Below, in pieces: positions 37,762-45,140 of a stretch of 64,000 nt of DNA. The translations under genes and the position numbers were made by a program. The notes beneath the pieces are model-generated. The model was not told the DNA's origin, searched no databases, and saw nothing but the letters and a program-made list of their open reading frames with translations. Within the stretch, counting starts at the first letter, position 1. Each line of letters begins with the position of its first letter. This stretch comes from Bradyrhizobium sp. Ec3.3. GTDB lineage: Bacteria; Pseudomonadota; Alphaproteobacteria; Rhizobiales; Xanthobacteraceae. The DNA is taken from NCBI RefSeq assembly GCF_000472925.1, contig NZ_AXAS01000024.1, positions 62,001 to 126,000 of the forward strand, in the 5' to 3' direction.

Positions 37762-38550
37762 TCAGTACTTGGCGACGACCGGGCCCGCCCAGTTGAAGCG
37801 GTAGACCAGCTCGCTGCGCACGCTGTGCTCGCGGAACTTCTCGGTCACCGAGCCGGCGGTCGTGCCACCGCCTGCCGCGGCAGCTACGTTGAGCGGCACG
37901 TTTACGCGATCAAACTCCGAATAACGATACTCCGTCTTCCAGAACAGGCCGGGCAGGAAGCTGGTCAGCGCATATTCGTCGCCGGTGCCGATGAACCAGC
38001 CCCCCTTGGTACCGCCGGGCACCGTGAAGGTCGCCCCGATGCCTCCCAGCGGGAAGCTCAGATCCGTGTCTTTCCAATGGGCCTGGGTGTAGCCGCCCGA
38101 GACATAGGTCAGCAACTGCGGCAGAACCAGGTAACCGACGCGAGCGCCCACCGCCCACTGCCAATCCTGCTTCTGCGAGCCCGTGAACGGGCCGACGGCC
38201 GGCACGTTGATATCGCCCCTGACATCCATGAAGTCATAGTCGGCGAAGGCACCGACCAGCCAGTTGCCAGCGAACTGATAGTCACAACCACCCTGAACCG
38301 TAGCGAGCCAGCCGCGTGCGCCAGTCGTAGTGTTTTGATCGACGGCAGCACCAGTAGCAGTGAGGAAGGTGTTATGGTCGTTGTTGGTCATGGCCCCGCC
38401 ACCGCCAGCAGCGATGTAGCAGCCAGTCCAGCTCGGCACCGGAGCAACGGCCACCGGAGCCTTGGTGTAGGGCCGCGCGGCCAGGTCAGCGGCCGAGGCT
38501 GCGCCCGTCATTGCCGCGACCGCCGTCAGAGCGAGCACAATCTTTTTCAT
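37762..38550 (-). CDS. Omp25/31-like barrel protein, array member F
   Basis: The 262-residue protein starts at ATG 38550 (MKKIVLALTAVAAMTGAASA signal peptide). It has SWTGCYIAAGGGGAMTNNDHN, VQGGCDYQFAGNWLVGAFADYDFMDV, YVSGGYTQAHWKDTDLSF and the intact end NWAGPVVAKY. It is most similar to member G across its length, with differences mainly in the surface-loop stretches (for example after MTNNDHN and around the SFPLGGIG loop), as expected for exposed segments. Confidence 0.9.
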   Translation of the reverse strand: MKKIVLALTAVAAMTGAASAADLAARPYTKAPVAVAPVPSWTGCYIAAGGGGAMTNNDHNTFLTATGAAVDQNTTTGARGWLATVQGGCDYQFAGNWLVGAFADYDFMDVRGDINVPAVGPFTGSQKQDWQWAVGARVGYLVLPQLLTYVSGGYTQAHWKDTDLSFPLGGIGATFTVPGGTKGGWFIGTGDEYALTSFLPGLFWKTEYRYSEFDRVNVPLNVAAAAGGGTTAGSVTEKFREHSVRSELVYRFNWAGPVVAKY

Positions 38551-38612
38551 ATCCAAATCCCCAACCAAGTAGCAGGCGCGAGCGCACTGATTCCGTTCAA
38601 CTGATGCCTGAG

Positions 38613-38645
38613 CTTATAGACAGTTCCGGCCGGAAAGCTGTTGCT
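38613..38645 (-). promoter_or_regulatory. Shared promoter module of OMP F (class 2)
   Basis: GCAACAGC, about 9 bases, GGAAC, then CTATAAG on the minus strand; copy of the module before members E and G. Confidence 0.5.
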
Positions 38646-38742
38646 GCCGAGACACAATTGCCGGGAAACGATGTCGCAGGGGGATACGCCCTTGGCGCGT
38701 TGCGCCGCGATTGAGGGGCGGCGCCGATCGGGAGGCAAGAAC

Positions 38743-38772
38743 GAAAAAGCCCCGGGCGATGCCGGGGCTTTT
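38743..38772 (-). terminator. Terminator of OMP G
   Basis: AAAAGCCCCGGC-ATCG-CCCGGGGCTTTTT on the minus strand, 21 bases after the stop of member G. Confidence 0.9.
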
Positions 38773-38793
38773 GAACTCAGATCAGCACTTCGC

Positions 38794-39579
38794 TCAGTAC
38801 TTGGCGACGACCGGGCCGCCCCAGTTGAAGCGGTAGACCAGCTCGCTGCGCACGCTGTGTTCGCGGAACTTCTCGGTCATCGAGACGCCGGTCGCGCCAC
38901 CGCCAACTGCAGCAGAGAAGTTAACCGGCACGTTCACACGGTCAAACTCCGAATAGCGATACTCTGTCTTCCAGAACAGGCCGGGCAGGAAGCTGGTCAG
39001 CGCATATTCGTCGCCGGCTCCGATGAACCAGCCACCCTTGGTGCCGCCGGGCACAGTGAAGGTCGACCCGAAGCCTGCAATCGGGAAGCTCAGATCCGTG
39101 TCCTTCCAATGGGCCTGGGTGTAGCCACCCGAGACGTAGGTCAGCAACTGCGGCAGGATCAGGTAACCGACGCGAGCGCCGACTGCCCACTGCCAATCCT
39201 GCTTCTGCGAGCCGACGAACCCGCCAAGCCCCGACGGGGCGAGATCGCCGTGGACATCCATGAAGTCATAGTCGGCGAAGGCGCCGACAACCCAGTTCTG
39301 GAACTGGTAATCGCAGCCGCCCTGCACGGTGCCGAACCAGCCACGCGCGCCGCTGGTGGCGTTGTTGGTGAGAGCAACGCCCGTCAGGGGATCGAAGAGG
39401 TTGTTGTCGTTGTTGGTCATGGCGGCGCCACCGCCGGCGCCGAGATAGCAGCCCGTCCAGCTCGGAAGCGGAGCCGCAACCACCGGAGCCTTGGTGTAGG
39501 GCCGCGCAGCCAGGTCAGCCGCTGAGGCCACGCCCGTCATCGCCACGACCGCCGTCAGAGCGAGTACAACCTTTTTCAT
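38794..39579 (-). CDS. Omp25/31-like barrel protein, array member G
   Basis: The 261-residue protein starts at ATG 39579 (MKKVVLALTAVVAMTGVASA signal peptide). It has SWTGCYLGAGGGAAMTNNDNN, VQGGCDYQFQNWVVGAFADYDFMDV and the intact end FNWGGPVVAKY. It is the first of the five genes in the direction of transcription. After its TGA a diverged duplicate of the AKY-stop codons is present, as in E and F. Confidence 0.9.
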   Translation of the reverse strand: MKKVVLALTAVVAMTGVASAADLAARPYTKAPVVAAPLPSWTGCYLGAGGGAAMTNNDNNLFDPLTGVALTNNATSGARGWFGTVQGGCDYQFQNWVVGAFADYDFMDVHGDLAPSGLGGFVGSQKQDWQWAVGARVGYLILPQLLTYVSGGYTQAHWKDTDLSFPIAGFGSTFTVPGGTKGGWFIGAGDEYALTSFLPGLFWKTEYRYSEFDRVNVPVNFSAAVGGGATGVSMTEKFREHSVRSELVYRFNWGGPVVAKY

Positions 39580-39647
39580 ATTTACATCCCCAACCTTTGG
39601 TCTGAGCACCGAGCGCAAGCGCCGCGAATTCTGTCGCCTGATACAGA

Positions 39648-39678
39648 CTATAGTCGTTCCCAGCTAAAAAGCTGTTGC
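39648..39678 (-). promoter_or_regulatory. Shared promoter module of OMP G (class 2)
   Basis: GCAACAGC, about 10 bases, GGGAAC, then CTATAGT on the minus strand; copy of the module before members E and F. No other element is seen between 39580 and 39823. Confidence 0.5.
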
Positions 39679-39823
39679 AGCGCAGGCACAGTCACCGGAA
39701 AATAATCCGCACTTCTACGGACGACGACCTCTGGTTGCGCGAGTCGCGTCAAAAATTCCACCGCGTTTATAAGGCGTTGGCGCTGGAAATGGGTAGGACT
39801 CTTGCGCCAAACAGGAATAGGAC

Positions 39824-41869
39824 TCAGACGTCCAGCAGGTCCTCGCTGGCGAATTCGGCCTTGTCCGAAATGAAGGCAAATCGTGCCTCCGCCTTGGTGC
39901 CCATGAGTCGTTCCACCGAATCGGCCGTGGTGTCGCGATCGTCGGCAAGCAGGACCACCTTGAGGAGCGTCCTCCGCGCCGGATCCATGGTGGTTTCCTT
40001 GAGCTGCGCCGGCATCATCTCGCCGAGGCCTTTGAAGCGGTTCACCTCGACCTTGGCGTTGGCGTTGAACTCGCTCTTGAGCAGCGCCTCCTTGTGCGCG
40101 TCGTCGCGGGCGTAGACCGATTTGGAACCGTGCGTCAGCTTGTAGAGCGGCGGCACCGCCAGGAAGAGGTGGCCTTCGTCGATCAGCCGCGGCATCTGCC
40201 GGTAGAAGAAGGTGATCAGCAGCGAAGCGATATGGGCGCCGTCGACGTCGGCGTCGGTCATGATGATGATGCGCTGATAGCGCAGATCCTCTTCGCGATA
40301 TTGCGCGAGCGTGCCGGAGCCGATCGCCTGCACGAGGTCGGAGAGCTGGGCGTTTGCCGTCAGCTTGTCCTTGCCGGCAGAGGCGACGTTCAGGATCTTG
40401 CCGCGCAGCGGCAGCACGGCCTGAGTCTTGCGATCGCGCGCCTGCTTGGCGCTGCCGCCGGCCGAGTCGCCCTCGACGATGAAAAGCTCGGAGCCTTCCG
40501 TTCCCGCGTCGGTGCAGTCGGCGAGCTTGCCGGGCAGGCGCAGCTTCTTGCCGGCGGTCTTGCGCGCGGTCTCCTTTTCCTGGCGGCGGCGCAGTCGCTC
40601 TTCGGCGCGATCGATCACGAAGTCGAGCAGCCTGTTGGCCTGGTTCGGATTGCCCGAGAGCCAGTGATCGAACGGGTCCTTCATCGCCTGCTCGACGATG
40701 CGCTGTGCTTCAGCGGTGGCGAGACGATCCTTGGTCTGGCCCTGGAATTCAGGCTCGCGCACGAACACCGAGAGCATCACGGCCGCGCCCACCATCACGT
40801 CTTCCGAGGTGACGGAGGCCGCGCGCTTGCCCTGGCCGACGCGCTCGGCGTGGTCCTTCAGGCCGCGCAGCAGCGCGCTGCGCAAGCCGGATTCATGCGT
40901 TCCGCCATCGGGCGTCGGCACGGTGTTGGTGTAGGAGGACAGGAAGCCGTCGGCGTCCGCAGTCCACGCCACAGCCCATTCGCAGGCGCCGTGCGCGCCG
41001 TTGCGGCCCGACTTGCCGGAGAAGATGTCGGGGTGCACCAACGTGTCGGCATGGATCGCGGCGGCGAGATAATCCTTCAACCCGCCGGGGAAGTGGAACG
41101 TCGCTTCCGCCGGCACGTCCTCGACGCCCTTCAAGAGCTCGGGCGCACAATTCCAGCGGATCTCGACGCCGCCGAACAGATAGGCCTTCGAGCGCGTCAT
41201 CTTGAACAGGCGCTGCGGCTTGAACGCCGCCTTGGCGCCGAAGATGTCGGTGTCGGGCTTGAAACGCACGCGCGTGCCGCGGCGATTGTTGATCTTGCCG
41301 AGGTCCTCGAGCTTGCCCTTCGGATGGCCGCGCTCGAACGTCATGCGATAGAGTTTCTGGCTGCGCGCGACCTCGACCTCGAGAAGGGAGGAGAGGGCAT
41401 TGACGACTGAGATGCCGACGCCGTGCAAACCACCCGAAGTCTCATAGACCTTGGAGTCGAACTTGCCGCCCGAATGCAACGTGCACATGATGACTTCGAG
41501 CGCCGACTTCTTCGGGAATTTCGGATGCGGGTCGACAGGGATGCCGCGGCCGTTGTCGGTGACGGTGAGAAAGCCGTCCGCGCTCAGGTCGACCTCGATG
41601 AAGGTCGCGTGCCCGGCAAGCGCCTCGTCCATCGAGTTGTCGATGACTTCGGCGAAGAGGTGATGCAGCGCCTTCTCGTCAGTGCCGCCGATATACATGC
41701 CGGGACGGCGCCGGACGGGTTCCAGACCCTCCAGCACCTCGATATCGGCCGCGGTGTAATCGGCCTCGCCGCCACTCGCACGCGAAGCCGCCTTGGCCGG
41801 TGCGCGCGGCTTAGGCTCGTCGCCGCCGAAGAGATCGCCTTTTGCTTTGGTTTTCAATTGCTTGGACAT
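39824..41869 (-). CDS. parE: DNA topoisomerase IV subunit B
   Basis: The 681-residue ATPase subunit pairs with ParC to unlink daughter chromosomes. It has the GHKL ATP site (EVIDNSMDEA, VTDNGRGIPVDPHPKF, GGLHGVGISVVNALS), the Toprim motif FIVEGDSAGGSAKQARDRKTQAVLPLRGKILNV and DADVDGAHI, and the C-terminal RFKGLGEMMP. The length and the YTAADIEVLEGLEPVRRRPGMYIG opening identify ParE rather than GyrB. A 40-residue basic, alanine-rich N-terminal extension is normal for rhizobia. Confidence 0.95.
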   Translation of the reverse strand: MSKQLKTKAKGDLFGGDEPKPRAPAKAASRASGGEADYTAADIEVLEGLEPVRRRPGMYIGGTDEKALHHLFAEVIDNSMDEALAGHATFIEVDLSADGFLTVTDNGRGIPVDPHPKFPKKSALEVIMCTLHSGGKFDSKVYETSGGLHGVGISVVNALSSLLEVEVARSQKLYRMTFERGHPKGKLEDLGKINNRRGTRVRFKPDTDIFGAKAAFKPQRLFKMTRSKAYLFGGVEIRWNCAPELLKGVEDVPAEATFHFPGGLKDYLAAAIHADTLVHPDIFSGKSGRNGAHGACEWAVAWTADADGFLSSYTNTVPTPDGGTHESGLRSALLRGLKDHAERVGQGKRAASVTSEDVMVGAAVMLSVFVREPEFQGQTKDRLATAEAQRIVEQAMKDPFDHWLSGNPNQANRLLDFVIDRAEERLRRRQEKETARKTAGKKLRLPGKLADCTDAGTEGSELFIVEGDSAGGSAKQARDRKTQAVLPLRGKILNVASAGKDKLTANAQLSDLVQAIGSGTLAQYREEDLRYQRIIIMTDADVDGAHIASLLITFFYRQMPRLIDEGHLFLAVPPLYKLTHGSKSVYARDDAHKEALLKSEFNANAKVEVNRFKGLGEMMPAQLKETTMDPARRTLLKVVLLADDRDTTADSVERLMGTKAEARFAFISDKAEFASEDLLDV

Positions 41870-42144
41870 ATATCTTGATGGGTTTTGAGGGCCGCGGAGG
41901 CGGCGAATCGGTTAGGCCGACTATGCCACGGCTGGCCTGAAAAAGTGACCGTCGGACCGGTCGCCGGTGTCGTTGCGGGCCAATCCCGGCGATTTTACGC
42001 CGCCTCGGCCCATTGTTCCCGGCAATTTGACATCGTGGCATGTATTGAGCCGGTCTTTGTGACTTGATGTCACGCAACGCCTTGGCTTACCAGTCCTTTT
42101 CACGATCCAGGACGCGAGGCGGGGCGGGGAAGGCATTTTTGGCA

Positions 42145-42675
42145 ATGGAGCAGTATGCGCACGCACTGGCCGACTTCGTGCGCGTTCACCAGGTCTGGGC
42201 AGCACCGATCGTGTTCCTTCTGGCATTCGGTGAATCGCTCGCCTTCATCTCGCTCCTGGTCCCGGCCTGGGGCGCGCTGGTTGCGATCGGCGCCCTGATC
42301 GGGGTGAGCGGCATCAGCTTCTATCCGGTCTGGATTGCGGGTGCGATCGGGGCTGCGCTTGGCGACTGGGTCTCCTACTGGTTCGGCTTCCGCTACAAGG
42401 AGCAGGTCGCGCAGATGTGGCCGTTGTCGCGCTATCCGGAAATCCTGCCGCGCGGCGAGGCGTTCGTGCGGAGCTGGGGCGTGCCGAGCATCTTCATCGG
42501 CCGCTTCTTCGGCCCCTTGCGCGCCTCCGTACCGCTCGCCGCCGGCATTTTCGAGATGCCGTATTGGAGCTTTCAGGCCGCCAACTTCATCTCGGCGCTG
42601 GTCTGGGCGGCGGCGCTGTTGCTGTTCGGTGATGTGATGGCCAAGATCATGGAGTGGATCTTGCGCCTGGTGTGA
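42145..42675 (+). CDS. DedA family membrane protein
   Basis: The 176-residue inner-membrane protein has the DedA (VTT) features: ESLAFISLLVPAWGALVAIGALIG, GAALGDWVSYWFGF and the FIGRFFGPLRASVPLAAGIFEMPYWSFQ re-entrant motif with its conserved Arg and Pro. Members move or flip undecaprenyl phosphate or phospholipids. I chose the ATG at 42145, the start of the conserved part; an earlier TTG at 42064 adds a polar Arg-rich stretch. Confidence 0.87.
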   Translation: MEQYAHALADFVRVHQVWAAPIVFLLAFGESLAFISLLVPAWGALVAIGALIGVSGISFYPVWIAGAIGAALGDWVSYWFGFRYKEQVAQMWPLSRYPEILPRGEAFVRSWGVPSIFIGRFFGPLRASVPLAAGIFEMPYWSFQAANFISALVWAAALLLFGDVMAKIMEWILRLV

Positions 42676-42903
42676 CAGTGTCAAACCTTGACGCCGGAAC
42701 CACATGGCCTTATAGCCGCGCGCCATGATCAACGCCGCGACCATTCTGTTCGCCCGTCGCCGCCGCCGCACTTTAGCGGTTTGGGCGGTCGATCGCGTTT
42801 GAGATCATCGTCTTTGCCGCTGGATCCGATCCGCGGCATTCTCTCTCCTGTCAGCGCGATCTGATCCGGCGGCCCCCACAAGGAGCCCCAGCAGGAGACC
42901 ACG

Positions 42904-43584
42904 ATGTACACACCGCCCTTTTTCAAGCAGGACCGCGCCGCGAGCCTCAAGCTTGCGGACGAGCGCGGCTTCGGCACCTTCTGCGCGTGGGACGGCACCA
43001 GGCCGATCGCGTCGCAACTGCCGTTCTATGTGAGCTACGCCGCCGACGGCACGCCGCAGGTCGCCTTCCATGTTGCCCGTCACAATCCGCTGGTAAAGCT
43101 CGGGGACGGATCGACGTCCTGGCTGCTCGCGATCAATGGTCCGGATGCCTATGTATCGCCGGACTGGTACGTCTCGCCGGACCAGGTGCCGACCTGGCTC
43201 TATCAGTCGGTCCATCTGACCGGGCCGGTGCGCGTCTTGTCGGACGCGGAGCTCAGCGTCCAGATCGACACGCTCAGCGCCAAGTTCGAGGACTGGCTGC
43301 TGCCGAAGAAGCCCTGGACCTCGGCGAAGATGACGGCGGGTCGGTTCGAGACGATGAAGAGGGCGATCGTGGGGCTGGTCATGACGGTTGAAGAGGTCGA
43401 AGGCAGCTTCAAGCTCAACCAGCACAAGTCCGAAGCCGACTTTGCTGCGGTCGTCATCGCGCTCGACAATGGCGATGCCGACGCGAAAGCAATTTCACGA
43501 TTGATGCGGCAGACGCGGCCGCAAATCTTCGCTGATCAAGCCGTTGCAGATGACACGAACAAGCTCGAAAGGAGCGCGACATGA
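42904..43584 (+). CDS. PaiB-like FMN-binding split-barrel protein
   Basis: The 226-residue protein matches the PaiB/negative transcriptional regulator family: MYTPPFFKQDRAASLKLADERGFGTFCA, ASQLPFYV, FHVARHNPLVKLG and DAYVSPDWYVSPDQVPTWLYQSVHLTG. The fold binds FMN in relatives; the role of this copy is unknown. Its stop overlaps the argC start by four bases (ATGA), so the two are translated together. A link to arginine synthesis is not known for the family. Confidence 0.85.
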   Translation: MYTPPFFKQDRAASLKLADERGFGTFCAWDGTRPIASQLPFYVSYAADGTPQVAFHVARHNPLVKLGDGSTSWLLAINGPDAYVSPDWYVSPDQVPTWLYQSVHLTGPVRVLSDAELSVQIDTLSAKFEDWLLPKKPWTSAKMTAGRFETMKRAIVGLVMTVEEVEGSFKLNQHKSEADFAAVVIALDNGDADAKAISRLMRQTRPQIFADQAVADDTNKLERSAT

Positions 43585-44564
43585 GCCTCGCTGAGACCAA
43601 ACAAGCCCCTGACGTCGGCGCTGCAACCAAGAAGCCGGTCGTCTTCGTCGACGGCGGCTCCGGCACGACCGGTCTTGGCATCAACGAGCGGCTCAAGCTG
43701 CAAGGTGATGTCGCGGTGAAGACGATCGCCGACGACAAGCGCAAGGATCCCGCGGCCAAGAAGGCGCTGATGGAGGAGGTCGACCTCGTCATCCTCTGCC
43801 TGCCCGACGACGCCGCCAAGGAGACGGTCGCACTCGTCGACAGCATGGGTGCCGCGGCGCCGAAAGTGCTGGACGCTTCGACCGCGTACCGCGTCGCGCC
43901 CGACTGGGCCTACGGCTTTCCCGAGCTGACGCCCGATCAGGCCGGCAAGATCAAAGCGGCGAAAAAAGTCTCCAATCCCGGCTGCTATCCCACCGGCGCG
44001 ATCGCGCTGCTGCGGCCGATCGTCGATGCCGGCCTCTTGCCGCAGGACTATCCCGTCACCGTCAACGCGGTGAGCGGCTATTCCGGCGGCGGCAAGTCGA
44101 TGATCGCGAGCTTTGAAGACGGCAGCGCGCCGTCCTTCGAGCTCTACGGCCTCGGCTTCGAGCACAAGCATCTGCCGGAGATGCAGCTCTATTCGAACCT
44201 TACGCGGCGGCCGATCTTCATTCCATCCGTCGGCAACTACCGGCAGGGCATGCTGGTCTCGGTGCCGCTCCAGCTCGACACGCTGCCGGGCAAGCCAGGC
44301 GGCGCCGATCTGCAAGCTGCACTCGCCAAGCGCTACGTCGGTTCAAAGTACGTCTCGGTGATGCCGCTCCAGAACGAGGCGACCAAGGGCGGCCGGCTCG
44401 AGCCGGAGGCGCTCAACGAAACCAACATGATCGAGCTCTACGTCTTCGCCAGCGACAAGTATCACCAGGCGGTGCTGGTCGCGCGCCTGGACAATCTCGG
44501 CAAGGGCGCCTCGGGCGCCGCCGTGCAGAACCTGCGGCTGATGCTGGGATTGCCGGAGGACTAG
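43581..44564 (+). CDS. argC: N-acetyl-gamma-glutamyl-phosphate reductase
   Basis: The 327-residue enzyme reduces N-acetylglutamyl phosphate to the semialdehyde in arginine synthesis. It has the NAD(P) motif VFVDGGSGTTGLGI and the catalytic cysteine in SNPGCYPTGAIALL. The form is the shorter type 2 ArgC. The N-terminal 15 residues (SLAETKQAPDVGAATKK) are an extension. It is coupled to the upstream PaiB-like gene and followed by a REP-like palindrome. Confidence 0.93.
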   Translation: MSLAETKQAPDVGAATKKPVVFVDGGSGTTGLGINERLKLQGDVAVKTIADDKRKDPAAKKALMEEVDLVILCLPDDAAKETVALVDSMGAAAPKVLDASTAYRVAPDWAYGFPELTPDQAGKIKAAKKVSNPGCYPTGAIALLRPIVDAGLLPQDYPVTVNAVSGYSGGGKSMIASFEDGSAPSFELYGLGFEHKHLPEMQLYSNLTRRPIFIPSVGNYRQGMLVSVPLQLDTLPGKPGGADLQAALAKRYVGSKYVSVMPLQNEATKGGRLEPEALNETNMIELYVFASDKYHQAVLVARLDNLGKGASGAAVQNLRLMLGLPED

Positions 44565-44578
44565 CCGAGGGTTTCTCC

Positions 44579-44663
44579 GTCATTGCGAGCGAAGCGAAGC
44601 AATCCAGAAATGTCCCCGCGGAAGCGGTCTGGATTGCTTCGTCGCTTCGCTCCTCGCAATGAC
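44579..44663. repeat. REP-like palindrome, family 1, copy 2
   Basis: An 85-base palindrome from GTCATTGCGAGCGAAGCG to GCTCCTCGCAATGAC with GCAATCCAG/CTGGATTGC inner arms. It lies between the convergent argC and MAPEG genes and may end both transcripts. Confidence 0.8.
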
Positions 44664-44676
44664 GAGGAAGAGAGCG

Positions 44677-45075
44677 TCAGAGCACCTGGAAGATCGCCAG
44701 CGCCAGCACGGCCTGGGCGAGGAAGCCGACGGTGAAGGCGAGGGTGCGGAACACCGGCAGGCCGAGCGCGTAGACGATCAGGTGCGCGACGCGGGCCCAG
44801 AAATAGACGGCGCAGGCGAGCACAGTCCATTTGCTGGAATAGTCGATCGCATTCAGGATCAGCACCAGCGGCGCGAAGATCACGAGGTTCTCGACCGCAT
44901 TGTCATGCGCGAACATCAGCCGGTTCGCCCATTCGGCGTGCGGCTTGTCGTTACGCGACGGGTTGGCCATCGCGCCCGAGAGGCCGCGGACCTGGCAGCG
45001 GTTGATGATGTAGGGGATCCAGAGGATGCCGGTCAGGATCACCGTCAAAGTCAGCCAGAACAATTCGCGCGTCAT
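44677..45075 (-). CDS. MAPEG family membrane protein
   Basis: The 132-residue protein has four hydrophobic helices and MAPEG features: RLMFAHDNAVENLVIFAPLVLIL after the first helix and RVAHLIVYALGLPVFRTLAFTVGF near the end. MAPEG proteins are membrane glutathione-linked or eicosanoid-type enzymes in eukaryotes; bacterial members are mostly uncharacterised. It is 66 bases downstream of phaC on the same strand. Confidence 0.88.
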   Translation of the reverse strand: MTRELFWLTLTVILTGILWIPYIINRCQVRGLSGAMANPSRNDKPHAEWANRLMFAHDNAVENLVIFAPLVLILNAIDYSSKWTVLACAVYFWARVAHLIVYALGLPVFRTLAFTVGFLAQAVLALAIFQVL

Positions 45076-45140
45076 AGTCCGATCCCCACTTTATTCACCG
45101 TGCTGAAGAGGGAGCTTATACAAAAGCGCGGGAGATTCCG

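Noticed and set aside
34198..38772. The repeated GCCCCGG hairpins as a CRISPR array or mobile repeat
   Set aside because: Each is a single hairpin with a T-run placed just after a stop codon, so they are intrinsic terminators; spacing equals gene length.
36700..39680. EcfG-type general stress promoters (GGAAC-N16/17-CGTT) for the barrel genes
   Set aside because: GGAAC is present in each leader, but no GTT follows at the required distance. The TATA box fits a sigma-70-like promoter better.
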